From the NCBI GenBank assembly GCA_903860935.1, contig CAIOSQ010000155.1, forward strand, positions 1 to 48,042: a DNA stretch of 48,042 nt. Reading direction: 5' to 3'. Each line of letters starts with the position of its first letter. Positions within the stretch are counted from its first letter, which is position 1. The position numbers and the translations under genes were made by a program. This DNA comes from an uncultured Rhodospirillales bacterium. GTDB taxonomy: Bacteria > Pseudomonadota > Alphaproteobacteria > CACIAM-22H2. The notes beneath the pieces were generated by a model that was not told the origin of the DNA, ran no database searches, and was given only the letters and a program-made list of their open reading frames with translations. This document shows, in pieces, positions 11,160-19,586 of this stretch.

Positions 11160-11801
11160 GTGACCATCGGTCTTTTCCTGTTCGAGGACGTCGTGGAGGC
11201 CGGGCGCCCGCTTGCGTGGCGCGCGGCGCCGCGTGCCATCTTCGTGCGCAGCGGGTCCGTTGCCGTGTCCGGGCAGCAGCTTGCCGCCGAGGCGTGTGCG
11301 CTCTTCGAAGGCGCAGTCGAGGTCGCGGGCGCGGGCGAGATCTGGACCTTCGAACTTTCGGGCGCGCCCGTCGCGGACATGGCCGAGGCGGATCGCACCC
11401 GGGTCGTGCTCGCGCACGACGTCGATCTCGATCCCTCGGCGCCGGTCCTGTTCCGCGCCGATCGGGTCAATTTTCCGGCGGGCGCGGTAACGCCGCGCCA
11501 CGGCCACAAGGGCGCCGGAATTCGGCGCCTCGTGCATGGGCGCCTGATGGCCGAGATAGGAGCGGAGGTCCGGCGGATCGACCCGGGGACCGCCTGGTTC
11601 GAAACCGGTCGCGACCCCGTCGTCGGGCGAAATCTCGCGCCGGCCAGCGCCTTCGTTCGCGCCCTCGCGCTCGATCCGGCCCTCAAGGGGCTACCGACCT
11701 TCATTCCCTGGAGCGAGGAGGAGGCCGCGAAGCCGCGCGGCACCAGGCCGGCGCAGTTCTTCGACGTCCTGGTCCGTGTCCCGCCTCCAGGGGGTAGTTG
11801 A
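11160..11801 (+). CDS. Cupin-like protein of unknown function at the operon end
   Basis: A 213-residue protein starting with GTG at 11160 behind GGGAGGGG. The segment RADRVNFPAGAVTPRHGHKGAGIRR (about residues 99-123) resembles a cupin metal-binding motif with an HxH pair (H117, H119), followed by RLVHGRLMAEI. Proteins of this general sort occur with amino-acid or opine-type transporter operons, but no activity is assigned. No signal peptide. As the last gene of the run it may be an accessory enzyme or a ligand sensor for the imported compound. The fabD promoter -35 element overlaps its last codon. The cupin call is moderate; the role is unknown. Confidence 0.6.
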   Translation: MTIGLFLFEDVVEAGRPLAWRAAPRAIFVRSGSVAVSGQQLAAEACALFEGAVEVAGAGEIWTFELSGAPVADMAEADRTRVVLAHDVDLDPSAPVLFRADRVNFPAGAVTPRHGHKGAGIRRLVHGRLMAEIGAEVRRIDPGTAWFETGRDPVVGRNLAPASAFVRALALDPALKGLPTFIPWSEEEAAKPRGTRPAQFFDVLVRVPPPGGS

Positions 11802-11855
11802 CAGGCGAGGCGCGCGGGACGTACCCGGGCAAGTCTTTCTAAAGGGAGTCGCGCC
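11798..11855 (+). promoter_or_regulatory. Candidate fabD promoter and leader
   Basis: A perfect TTGACA at 11798-11803 overlaps the end of the cupin-like gene. A 17-base spacer leads to GTACCC (11821-11826), or an 18-base spacer to TACCCG, both poor -10 boxes. AAAGGGAG precedes the fabD ATG. The -35 match is striking in GC-rich DNA, but the weak -10 keeps this tentative. Confidence 0.4.
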
Positions 11856-12797
11856 ATGACCCGTGCATTCGTATTTCCCGGCCAGGGATCCCAGGCCGTC
11901 GGCATGGGCAAGCCGCTGGCGGACGCATTCCCGGCCGCGCGCCATGTCTTCGAGGAGGTCGACGAGGCGCTGCGCCAGAAACTTTCCACGCTGATGTGCG
12001 AAGGACCGGAGGCGGACCTCACGCTAACGGCTAACACGCAGCCCGCGCTGATGGCGGTCTCCATGGCGGTGGTTCGTGTCCTCGAGACCGAATTCGGCCT
12101 CGCGTTGCCGCTGATCGCGTCCCATGTCGCCGGACATTCGCTCGGGGAATACTCTGCCCTGGCCGCAGCTGGGGCGCTCGACGTGGCTCAGGCGGCGCGC
12201 TTGCTGCGCTTGCGCGGCGAGGCGATGCAGAAGGCCGTGCCGGTCGGTGCCGGGGCGATGGCGGCCTTGCTGGGCCTCGATCTCGCGGCGGCCCAGGATG
12301 TGGCGCGCGAAGCGGCCCAAGGCGATGTCTGCGATTGCGCCAACGACAACGCTCCCGGCCAGGTGGTGGTGAGCGGGACGAAGGCGGCGGTCGAGCGCGC
12401 CGTCGAAATCGCAAAGACCAAGGGCGCCAAGCGTGCCGTGATGCTCCAGGTGTCCGCGCCCTTCCACTGCGCCCTGATGCGGCCCGCCGCGGAGGCGATG
12501 GCCGAGGCGCTGGCCGCAGCGACGATCGCGCCGCCGCGCGTCCCGGTCGTCGCAAACGTCACGGCGGCGCCGGTCAGTGACCCGGACGCCATCCGCGACC
12601 TGCTGGTGCGGCAGGTCACCGGGCTGGTGCGGTGGCGCGAATGCGTGATGGCGCTCAAGACGCTCGGGGCCACGTCGCTGGTCGAATGCGGGTCCGGCAA
12701 GGTCCTCACCGGGCTCGCGAAGCGGATCGAACCCGATCTCACGGCGCTGGCGCTCGGCGCTCCCGCCGACATCGAAGCCTTCGCGAAAACGGTCTGA
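11856..12797 (+). CDS. fabD: Malonyl-CoA:ACP transacylase
   Basis: Moves malonyl from CoA to acyl carrier protein, supplying extender units for type II fatty-acid synthesis in the cytoplasm. At 313 residues it is full length. FPGQGSQ (7-13) is the conserved N-terminal loop, the nucleophile is S95 in AGHSLGEYSA, and the active-site histidine lies in SAPFHCALM near residue 201. VECGSGKVLTGL is the conserved C-terminal motif. It heads the fabD-fabG-acpP-fabF cluster; fabG follows after 19 bases and is probably cotranscribed. Confidence 0.97.
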   Translation: MTRAFVFPGQGSQAVGMGKPLADAFPAARHVFEEVDEALRQKLSTLMCEGPEADLTLTANTQPALMAVSMAVVRVLETEFGLALPLIASHVAGHSLGEYSALAAAGALDVAQAARLLRLRGEAMQKAVPVGAGAMAALLGLDLAAAQDVAREAAQGDVCDCANDNAPGQVVVSGTKAAVERAVEIAKTKGAKRAVMLQVSAPFHCALMRPAAEAMAEALAAATIAPPRVPVVANVTAAPVSDPDAIRDLLVRQVTGLVRWRECVMALKTLGATSLVECGSGKVLTGLAKRIEPDLTALALGAPADIEAFAKTV

Positions 12798-12816
12798 CCG
12801 GAACCAGGAGCCACGC

Positions 12817-13554
12817 ATGTTCGATCTCGGTGGAAAAACGGCATTGGTCACCGGTGCCTCGGGCGGCATCGGCGGCGCCATCGCAAGGGCACTCGCGGCC
12901 CAGGGCGCGCGCGTCGCGCTCTCCGGAACCCGCGTGGAGGCGCTCGCCGCGCTCCAGGCGGAGATCGGCGCTGACGCTGTCGCCGTGCCGGGCGATCTCG
13001 GCGACGCAGCTGCCACCGACCAACTCTTCGTCGCGGCGGAAAAGGCGCTTGGCCAGGTCGACATCCTCGTCAACAACGCCGGCCTCACGCGCGACGGCCT
13101 CGCCATGCGGATGAAGGACGAGGACTGGCAGAAGGTGCTCGACGTCAACCTGTCGGCGGGGTTCCGGCTGGCGCGCTCGGCGATGCGCGGAATGATGAAG
13201 CGGCGCTGGGGACGTATCGTCGGGATCACCTCGATCGTCGGCGTCACCGGCAATCCAGGCCAGGCGAATTACGCCGCCGCCAAGGCCGGCATGATCGGCA
13301 TGTCGAAGGCCCTGGCCCAGGAACTCGCGTCGCGCAACATCACGGTGAATTGCGTCGCGCCCGGCTTCATCGCGACGGCGATGACCGATGCGCTGGCCGC
13401 ACCGCAGCGCGAGCGCCTGTTGCAGTCGATCCCCGCCGGCCGCCTCGGTCAGGTCGGCGACGTGGCCGCAGCGGTCGTCTATCTCGCCTCCGAGGAGGCG
13501 GCTTACGTCACCGGGCAGACGCTTCACGTCAACGGTGGCATGGCCATGATCTGA
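12817..13554 (+). CDS. fabG: 3-oxoacyl-ACP reductase
   Basis: NADPH-dependent reduction of 3-oxoacyl-ACP to 3-hydroxyacyl-ACP, the first reduction of each elongation cycle. At 245 residues it has TGASGGIG (12-19) for cofactor binding, NNAG (86-89), and the catalytic triad S139, Y152, K156 in ITSIVG and NYAAAKAG. The C-terminal YVTGQTLHVNGGMAMI matches the family. The position between fabD and acpP separates it from generic SDRs. A 6-bp hairpin (13556-13571) with no T-run sits directly after its stop. Confidence 0.96.
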   Translation: MFDLGGKTALVTGASGGIGGAIARALAAQGARVALSGTRVEALAALQAEIGADAVAVPGDLGDAAATDQLFVAAEKALGQVDILVNNAGLTRDGLAMRMKDEDWQKVLDVNLSAGFRLARSAMRGMMKRRWGRIVGITSIVGVTGNPGQANYAAAKAGMIGMSKALAQELASRNITVNCVAPGFIATAMTDALAAPQRERLLQSIPAGRLGQVGDVAAAVVYLASEEAAYVTGQTLHVNGGMAMI

Positions 13555-13769
13555 GGCGTGCACAGGCACGCGGCGGGATCGCCAAGGGCGCTGGCAAGCC
13601 GCCTCCGGGTTGTGCTAACCACTCGGCGCTTCGGTCCGCTTCGGGGGCAACCCTGGGCTCCGAGTCGGCATGGCGCTAACCGTTGCGTAGGTCGCCGGCC
13701 GGACGAGCCGGACATCATGATGCGCGGCACCACCGTGCCGGATACCACTAGGCTGGAAAGGCAATCGAG
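13555..13769 (+). promoter_or_regulatory. Intergenic region before acpP
   Basis: These 215 bases separate fabG from acpP, a spacing that usually houses a separate strong acpP promoter. Visible are a GCGTGC/GCACGC hairpin at 13556-13571 just after the fabG stop and a CGGCAC/GTGCCG hairpin at 13725-13740. GGAAAGG before the ATG is the ribosome site. I could not identify a convincing -35/-10 pair or a coding sequence. Confidence 0.35.
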
Positions 13770-14003
13770 ATGAGCGATATCGCTGAGCGGGTCAAAAAGA
13801 TCGTCGTCGAACACCTTGGCGTCGACGAGGCGAAGGTCACCGAGAACGCCTCGTTCGTGGACGACCTGGGCGCCGACAGCCTCGACACCGTCGAACTGGT
13901 CATGGCGTTCGAAGAGGAATTCGGGTGCGAGATCCCGGACGACGCCGCCGAGAAGATCGCCACCGTCAAGGACGCGATCACCTTCATCGAGTCGCACAAG
14001 TAA
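13770..14003 (+). CDS. acpP: Acyl carrier protein
   Basis: A 77-residue acidic helical carrier on which acyl chains are built. The phosphopantetheine attachment serine is S37 in the invariant [19 protein letters not shown]-type motif. Length, acidity and position between fabG and fabF are exactly as expected. It serves fatty-acid, lipid A and related pathways, so high expression from its own promoter in the preceding gap is likely. Confidence 0.98.
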   Translation: MSDIAERVKKIVVEHLGVDEAKVTENASFVDDLGADSLDTVELVMAFEEEFGCEIPDDAAEKIATVKDAITFIESHK

Positions 14004-14054
14004 GCCGCGCCGATCGGGTCTGTTTCGGTCTCGGATCGCGGTGGAGAAGACGGC

Positions 14055-15317
14055 ATGCGCAGGGTAGTTGTCACCGGTCTCGGCCTCGTGACGCCGCTTG
14101 CATCGGGCGTCGAGGCGACATGGAAGCGCCTGATCGCCAGCGAGTCCGGTCTCGGCGCGATCCAGAATTTCGACGTGTCGGACCTGCCCGCGAAGGTTGC
14201 GGGGCAGGTGCCGCGCGGCGAGACGGCCGACGGGCGCTTCAACGCCGACGACTGGGTTCCGCCCAAGGACCAGCGCAAGATGGACGAGTTCATTCTCTTC
14301 GGCATCGCCGCCGGGGAGATGGCCATCCGCGACTCGGGCTGGGCACCGCAGACGGACGAGGAGCGCGAGCGCACGGGCGTGATGATCGGCTCCGGCATCG
14401 GCGGGCTGCAGACCATCTATGACGGGTCGATCACGCTGAAGGAAAAAGGGCCGCGGCGCATCAGCCCGTTCTTCATTCCGTCGGCGCTGATCAACCTCGT
14501 CTCCGGTCACGTGTCTATCAAGCACGGCTTCAAGGGGCCGAACCATTCGGCGGTCACGGCTTGCTCGACCGGCGTGCATGCCATTGGCGATGCCGCCCGT
14601 CTCATCTCCTTGGACGACGCGGATGTCATGATCGCTGGCTCCGCCGAGGCTGCCGTATCCCGGTTGGGGATCGCCGGCTTCGCGGCGGCGCGTGCCCTGT
14701 CCACGGGGTTCAACGACACGCCGCAGCGTGCCTCCCGTCCCTGGGACAAGGATCGCGACGGCTTCGTGATGGGCGAGGGGGCGGGCATCGTCGTGCTCGA
14801 GGAACTCGAGCATGCGAAGCGACGCGGCGCGCATATCTATGCCGAGGTGACCGGTTACGGCATGTCCGGCGATGCTCACCACATCACCGCGCCGCCCGAG
14901 GATGGCAATGGCGGGTTCCGCTCGATGCGCAACGCCTTGCGGCGCGCTGGCCTCTCCGTCGAGGCGATCGATTACATCAACGCCCACGGGACCTCGACGC
15001 CGCTGGGCGACGAGATCGAGTTGGGTGCGGTGAAGCGTCTGTTCGGCGCCCATGCCTACAACCTGTCGATGTCGTCGACCAAATCGGCGATCGGGCATCT
15101 TCTGGGCGCGGCAGGCAGCGTCGAGGCGATCTTCTGCATTCTTGCGCTCCGCGACCAGATCGCGCCGCCGACGCTCAATCTCGACAACCCGTCCGCGGGT
15201 TGCGACATCGATCTCGTTCCGCACCGCGCCAAGGAGCGCAAGATCCGCCACGTGCTTTCGAACTCCTTCGGGTTCGGCGGAACGAATGCGAGCGTCGTCC
15301 TGTCCCATTTCGCCTGA
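14055..15317 (+). CDS. fabF: 3-oxoacyl-ACP synthase II
   Basis: Decarboxylative condensation of malonyl-ACP with acyl-ACP, elongating fatty acids and setting chain unsaturation. At 420 residues it carries the nucleophile C170 in TACSTGVHAIGDA and the two active-site histidines in INAHGTSTPLGD and KSAIGHLLGAAG. The C-terminal NSFGFGGTNASVV closes the active site. The start is 51 bases after acpP, with GTGGAGAA upstream. mltG follows after 12 bases. Confidence 0.97.
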   Translation: MRRVVVTGLGLVTPLASGVEATWKRLIASESGLGAIQNFDVSDLPAKVAGQVPRGETADGRFNADDWVPPKDQRKMDEFILFGIAAGEMAIRDSGWAPQTDEERERTGVMIGSGIGGLQTIYDGSITLKEKGPRRISPFFIPSALINLVSGHVSIKHGFKGPNHSAVTACSTGVHAIGDAARLISLDDADVMIAGSAEAAVSRLGIAGFAAARALSTGFNDTPQRASRPWDKDRDGFVMGEGAGIVVLEELEHAKRRGAHIYAEVTGYGMSGDAHHITAPPEDGNGGFRSMRNALRRAGLSVEAIDYINAHGTSTPLGDEIELGAVKRLFGAHAYNLSMSSTKSAIGHLLGAAGSVEAIFCILALRDQIAPPTLNLDNPSAGCDIDLVPHRAKERKIRHVLSNSFGFGGTNASVVLSHFA

Positions 15318-15329
15318 GTACCGCCGCCG

Positions 15330-16316
15330 ATGCGCCTGATCGGCCGGATCCTCGTCTGCCTTGTGCTTCTGGTCATCGCGATCGGGGCAGGCGGGGCGCT
15401 CGTCTGGCAGCGCTACACCGCCCCTGGCGGGGCGACGGGACCGGTCACGGTGGTCATTCCCAGGGGGGCCGGTCTGGAGGAGATCTCCGTCAAGCTGGCC
15501 GAGGCGGGTCTGATCGGCGAACCGCGCATCTTCGCGATTGGCGCCACGCTCGAGGGCAGCTACCGCCGCTTCAAATGGGGCGAATTCGAATTCCCCGCCC
15601 ATTCGAGCCCGCAGCAGGTCGCGGAGCATATCGTCGCCGGAAAGACGATCCAGCGGCGGATCACCATTCCAGAGGGACTGACCGTCAAGCAGGTCATGGC
15701 CCTGCTGGCCCGCGCCGATGGCCTCGAAGGCGAGGTCGTCCCGCGTCCCGAGGGATCCCTGATGCCGGACACGTGGTTCTATAGCTGGGGCGATTCGCGC
15801 GACCGCCTGGTCGAGCGCCAGCGCCAGGCGATGACCCGGCTGCTTCAGGACCTCTGGCGCCAGCGTGCACAGGGTCTGCCCTTGAAGACGCCGCAGGAAG
15901 CCTTGATCCTCGCCTCGATCGTCGAGAAGGAGACCGCGATCGCGGATGAGCGTCCGAAGGTCGCCGCCGTCTACATCAACCGCTTGAAGCGCGGCATGCG
16001 CCTTCAGGCCGACCCGACCGTCGTCTATGGCATCAACGAGGGGGCGGGGCCGCTCGATCGCCCGATCAGCCGAGCCGATCTCGAGACGCCGCATGCCTGG
16101 AACACCTATCTGGTCGACGGCTTGCCGCCGAGCCCGATCGCCAATCCCGGCCGTGCGTCGCTCGAGGCGGTCCTCAAGCCGGCGCAGGTCGACGATCTTT
16201 ATTTCGTCGCCGACGGCAATGGCGGCCATATCTTCGCGCGCACGCTTGCGGAGCATAATCGCAACGTCGAGCGGTTCCGCGCGCTGGAGCGCCAGCGGGC
16301 GATCATCCGGAACTGA
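15330..16316 (+). CDS. mltG: Endolytic murein transglycosylase
   Basis: A 328-residue inner-membrane lytic transglycosylase that cleaves nascent glycan strands and limits their length. One N-terminal membrane helix (about residues 5-26) anchors it, followed by a LysM-like subdomain and the YceG catalytic domain. The catalytic glutamate is in SIVEKETA (E199), followed by RLKRGMRLQADPTVVYGI and TYLVDGLPPSPIANPG, both diagnostic. The fabF-mltG pairing is common in proteobacteria. It converges on the reversed SDR gene with only 24 bases between stops. Confidence 0.95.
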   Translation: MRLIGRILVCLVLLVIAIGAGGALVWQRYTAPGGATGPVTVVIPRGAGLEEISVKLAEAGLIGEPRIFAIGATLEGSYRRFKWGEFEFPAHSSPQQVAEHIVAGKTIQRRITIPEGLTVKQVMALLARADGLEGEVVPRPEGSLMPDTWFYSWGDSRDRLVERQRQAMTRLLQDLWRQRAQGLPLKTPQEALILASIVEKETAIADERPKVAAVYINRLKRGMRLQADPTVVYGINEGAGPLDRPISRADLETPHAWNTYLVDGLPPSPIANPGRASLEAVLKPAQVDDLYFVADGNGGHIFARTLAEHNRNVERFRALERQRAIIRN

Positions 16317-16340
16317 CCGGCGGATGCGCGCCCGACGCCG

Positions 16341-17126
16341 TCAGGCGCCGGTCTTGCGCGGCAGGCGCCCCATGATCCGGTCGAGCAACGGCTCCGGCAG
16401 CGCGGCGAAGGCCCTCAGGATCCAGTAGAGGCGTCGCGGAAATACGATCCGCGCGCGGTTGCGCGCGAGCCCCTCGGCGATCAAACGCGCCGCCCGGTCG
16501 GCATCCATGAGGAACGGCATCGGAAAGGAATTGGCGTCGGTCATCCGGCTGCGGACATAGCCCGGGCAGATCACGGTCACGCCGACGCCGCGTGCCGCGT
16601 AATCCGGGCGCAGCGCCTCGCCCCACACCCTGACCATCGCCTTGCTCGCGCAATAGGCGGGGGCGCCAGGGAAACCCCTGAAGGATGCCAGCGAACTCAT
16701 CAGCGCGACCTGCCCATGTCCCTGCGCGACCATCTCCCGCAGCGCCGGCTCGACCGTATTCACGACACCGGCGACGTTGATGTCGACGATGGCGTCGAAT
16801 TGTTCGCGCGGTTCGCCGAGCGTTTTCTCGCTGCCGAGCCCGGCCGTTCCGCCGGAGATCCCGGCATTCGCGATCACCAGGTCGATCGCCGCGTCGCGCG
16901 CAGCCTCGCGGATCCAGGTTTCCGTGGCGGCGCGGTCGCGGACATCAAGCCGGTTCGCCGATGCGTCGGCTCCGCGCGCGTTGCAGGATGCGGCGATCTC
17001 CGCGAGGCGCTCCGCGTCGCGACCAGCGAGCCGCAGGCGGATCCCGGGGCGGGCATAGTGCCGAGCGAGGGCGGCGCCGATGCCGCTCGAGGCACCGGTG
17101 ATCAGGATATGACGGGGATCGCGCAT
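16341..17126 (-). CDS. Short-chain dehydrogenase/reductase
   Basis: A 261-residue classical SDR with NADP-type motif TGASSGIG (10-17), ANAGISG for the cofactor pocket, and the catalytic serine and YCASK in MSSLASFRGFPGAPAYCASKA-like sequence. The C-terminal tail, with basic and hydrophobic residues (RRLYWILRAFAALPEPLLDR), may touch the membrane. The gene interrupts an otherwise plus-strand housekeeping block. Substrate unknown; relatives include lipid or steroid-type ketoreductases. The start at 17126 is the first ATG giving the conserved N-terminus. Confidence 0.8.
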   Translation of the reverse strand: MRDPRHILITGASSGIGAALARHYARPGIRLRLAGRDAERLAEIAASCNARGADASANRLDVRDRAATETWIREAARDAAIDLVIANAGISGGTAGLGSEKTLGEPREQFDAIVDINVAGVVNTVEPALREMVAQGHGQVALMSSLASFRGFPGAPAYCASKAMVRVWGEALRPDYAARGVGVTVICPGYVRSRMTDANSFPMPFLMDADRAARLIAEGLARNRARIVFPRRLYWILRAFAALPEPLLDRIMGRLPRKTGA

Positions 17127-17132
17127 CGCTCG

Positions 17133-17161
17133 TTCATCGTTCCAAGGAAGGACCCTATAGT
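17133..17161 (+). promoter_or_regulatory. Candidate promoter for yicC-gmk
   Basis: TTCATC (17133-17138) and TATAGT (17156-17161) are separated by 17 bases, about 41 bases before the yicC start. The -10 matches the sigma-70 consensus at 5 of 6 positions; the -35 is poor. The region lies between divergent genes, where a promoter is needed. Confidence 0.4.
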
Positions 17162-17202
17162 CGCGCGAAGGCGAGTCTCAAGCGAGGCGGAAAGGTCGGG
17201 AC

Positions 17203-18096
17203 GTGACGGTATCGAGCATGACGGGATTCGCGCGCGCGGTGGGCAACGACGACGCGTGGCGCTGGGTCTGGGAAGCGCGCAGCGTCAACGGGCGCGGACT
17301 CGATCTCCGGCTGCGTCTGCCGCCAGGCCTTGATCGCATCGACGTCGCGGCGCGCGGCCTCGTCACCGCCCGGTTCCAGAGGGGGAGCTTGTCGCTGTCG
17401 CTGGTGGTGGAACCCGCCGGCGGCGCCGGCGAGGTGCGGATCGACCGGGCACGCTTGCAGGCTTATCTCGCGATCGCCGCGGAACTGCAGGCGAATCATG
17501 GCGTCGCGCCGCCCCGCGCCGACGGCTTGCTGGCGCTGCGCGGTGTTGTCGAGGCGGGCGAACGAGGCGCCGGAGATCTGGCGCAGACCGGTCCCGCTTT
17601 CGACACCGCGCTGCTGGCCACACTGTCGGAGGCGCTCGACGCTCTGGTGCGCGCCCGGGCGGAGGAGGGGGCGCGGCTCGGCGTGGTGCTCGGGGATCTG
17701 CTCGACGCGATCCTGGCCCTGGTCGATCGGGCGCGCGTGCTTGCGTCCGCGCAGCCCGCGGCATTCATGGCGCGGATGGAACAGCAGCTAGCGGACCTGT
17801 TGGGGAGCGTACCGGCCCTGCCCGCGGATCGCCTGGCGCAGGAAATCGCCGTGCTCGCTACCCGGGCTGATGTCGCGGAGGAACTCGCGCGGCTCCAGTC
17901 CCATGTCGATCAGGCGCGCGCGCTGCTGGCCGACGGCACGGGTGTCGGTCGGAAGCTCGAGTTCCTGGCCCAGGAATTCAATCGCGAGGCGAACACGATG
18001 TGCTCAAAGTCTTCGGATCTCGAACTCACCCGGATCGGCCTCGACCTCAAGGCGCAGATCGATCGTCTGCGCGAACAGGCCGCGAATGTCGAGTGA
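17203..18096 (+). CDS. yicC: YicC family endoribonuclease
   Basis: A 297-residue member of the YicC family; E. coli YicC is reported as an endoribonuclease affecting small-RNA turnover. The N-terminal SMTGFARA and the C-terminal EFNREANTMCSKSSDLELTRIGLDLK-type segment are the two most conserved family blocks, here complete. The start is GTG at 17203, giving MTVSSMTGFAR; an ATG at 17218 (MTGFAR) is the alternative, but family members usually have several residues before SMTGFAR. gmk follows after 10 bases, the usual arrangement. Confidence 0.92.
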   Translation: MTVSSMTGFARAVGNDDAWRWVWEARSVNGRGLDLRLRLPPGLDRIDVAARGLVTARFQRGSLSLSLVVEPAGGAGEVRIDRARLQAYLAIAAELQANHGVAPPRADGLLALRGVVEAGERGAGDLAQTGPAFDTALLATLSEALDALVRARAEEGARLGVVLGDLLDAILALVDRARVLASAQPAAFMARMEQQLADLLGSVPALPADRLAQEIAVLATRADVAEELARLQSHVDQARALLADGTGVGRKLEFLAQEFNREANTMCSKSSDLELTRIGLDLKAQIDRLREQAANVE

Positions 18097-18106
18097 GGGG
18101 GACGCC

Positions 18107-18742
18107 ATGCCGAACGTGATCGCGCGCCGCGGGTTGATGCTTGTCCTGTCCTCGCCTTCGGGCGCCGGAAAGACCTCGATATCGCGTGCCTTGCTCGCCC
18201 GGGAGCCGGGCCTGTCGATGTCGGTGTCGGCCACGACCCGCCCCAAGCGGCCGGGCGAGGTGGCTGGCCGCGACTACCATTTCGTCGACACCGAGACTTT
18301 CGGACTGATGGTCAACCGGGATGAATTGCTGGAGCACGCGAAGGTGTTCGGGAATTACTACGGAACGCCGCGCGCGCCGGTCGAGGCGAGCCTCGCGTCC
18401 GGGCACGACGTGCTCTTCGACATCGACTGGCAGGGGACGCAGCAACTTCGCCAGACCGCCGGTCGCGATCTCGTCGCGATCTTCATCCTTCCGCCATCGA
18501 CCCGCGAACTGGAAAAGCGCCTGACCTCGCGCGCTCAGGACAGCGCGCGGGTCGTCGCCGAGCGGATGGCGAAGGCCGCCGACGAGATGAGCCATTGGCC
18601 GGAATACGACTATGTCCTCGTCAACGAGGATCTCGAGACGAGCACCGCGGCCGTGGTCTCGATCCTCGCGGCGGAGCGACTGCGTCGCGAGCGTCAGATC
18701 GGGCTGGGCGACTTCGTCAAGGCGCTGCGCGAGGGACAGTAG
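18107..18742 (+). CDS. gmk: Guanylate kinase
   Basis: Phosphorylates GMP to GDP with ATP in the cytoplasm. At 211 residues, the P-loop SSPSGAGKT is at 15-23, [17 protein letters not shown] holds the GMP-binding arginine and tyrosine, and [14 protein letters not shown] is the conserved core. The ATG at 18107 follows GAGGGGG and gives the expected family N-terminus. Its last 26 bases overlap the end of ksgA on the opposite strand. Confidence 0.97.
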   Translation: MPNVIARRGLMLVLSSPSGAGKTSISRALLAREPGLSMSVSATTRPKRPGEVAGRDYHFVDTETFGLMVNRDELLEHAKVFGNYYGTPRAPVEASLASGHDVLFDIDWQGTQQLRQTAGRDLVAIFILPPSTRELEKRLTSRAQDSARVVAERMAKAADEMSHWPEYDYVLVNEDLETSTAAVVSILAAERLRRERQIGLGDFVKALREGQ

Positions 18743-19586
18743 CGAGATCCGCATAGGCACGGGCGAGGGCGCAGAAGGCCTCTATCGGCTGCGTCTCCGC
18801 CCGCGACTGCGGGTCTATTCCGGCCAGTGTGAGGCGTGGCATCGGATCCACGCCAAGCGCACGCAATGCGCTGCGCAGCATCTTGCGTCGCTGCCCGAAG
18901 GCCGCCGCGACGACCCGCTCCAGCCACGCCGGATCCGCCGGGGCGAGCGGTGCGCTCCGTGGAACGAGGCCGACGATGGCCGAGACCACCTGTGGTGGCG
19001 GCACGAAGGCCGAGGGCGGGACATCGAACAGGCGCCTGGCCTGCCAGCGCCACTGCGCCGCAACGGACAGTCGGCCATAGGCATCCGAGCCGGGCGCGGC
19101 GACGATGCGCTCGACGACTTCCTTCTGCAGCATCAGCGTCAGCGACGCGAATTCAGCCGGGTTCGCGAGCCAGCCGATGAGGAGTTTCGTGCCGACATTG
19201 TAGGGCAGGTTTGCAACGACCCGCCGCGGCGCGGTGCCGATCGCCGCTATGTCGACCTCCAGGGCGTCGGCCATCACGATGCGGAGTCGCCCTGGACGAT
19301 GGGCGGCGATCTCCTCGAGCGCCGGGGTGAAGCGTGGATCACGCTCGATCGCCACGACCTCCGCGGCGCCCGCCGACAGCAGCGCCCGCGTGAGGCCGCC
19401 TGGGCCAGGGCCCACCTCGATGACCGTGCCTGCCGACAGGTCGCCCGCGGCCAGGGCGATGCGTCGCGTGAGGTTGAGATCGAACAGGAAGTGCTGCCCC
19501 AGCGATTTCCGCGCGAGCAACCCGTCGCGCTCGACGACGCTGCGGAGCGGCGGCAGACCGTCTGCCGCCCCGGCGGCTTCGCTCAA
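18717..19586 (-). CDS. ksgA: 16S rRNA dimethyladenosine transferase
   Basis: Dimethylates the two adjacent adenosines in the 3' hairpin of 16S rRNA (A1518/A1519) late in 30S assembly, using S-adenosylmethionine. At 289 residues it has [10 protein letters not shown] (27-36), [12 protein letters not shown] for SAM binding, and the catalytic NLPYN at 126-130. The likely start is TTG at 19586, forming a TTGA overlap with the surA stop; it gives DGLPPLRSV near the N-terminus as in alphaproteobacterial homologues, and no ATG or GTG fits. A pdxA gene, often between surA and ksgA, is absent. Confidence 0.95.
   Translation of the reverse strand: MSEAAGAADGLPPLRSVVERDGLLARKSLGQHFLFDLNLTRRIALAAGDLSAGTVIEVGPGPGGLTRALLSAGAAEVVAIERDPRFTPALEEIAAHRPGRLRIVMADALEVDIAAIGTAPRRVVANLPYNVGTKLLIGWLANPAEFASLTLMLQKEVVERIVAAPGSDAYGRLSVAAQWRWQARRLFDVPPSAFVPPPQVVSAIVGLVPRSAPLAPADPAWLERVVAAAFGQRRKMLRSALRALGVDPMPRLTLAGIDPQSRAETQPIEAFCALARAYADLATVPRAAP

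Noticed and set aside
13524-16256. A 910-codon open frame on the minus strand opposite fabG end, acpP, fabF and mltG
   Set aside because: Its translation is rich in Arg, Asp and Gly with no domain pattern, and the plus strand encodes four certain genes. It is an antisense shadow of GC-rich codon use.
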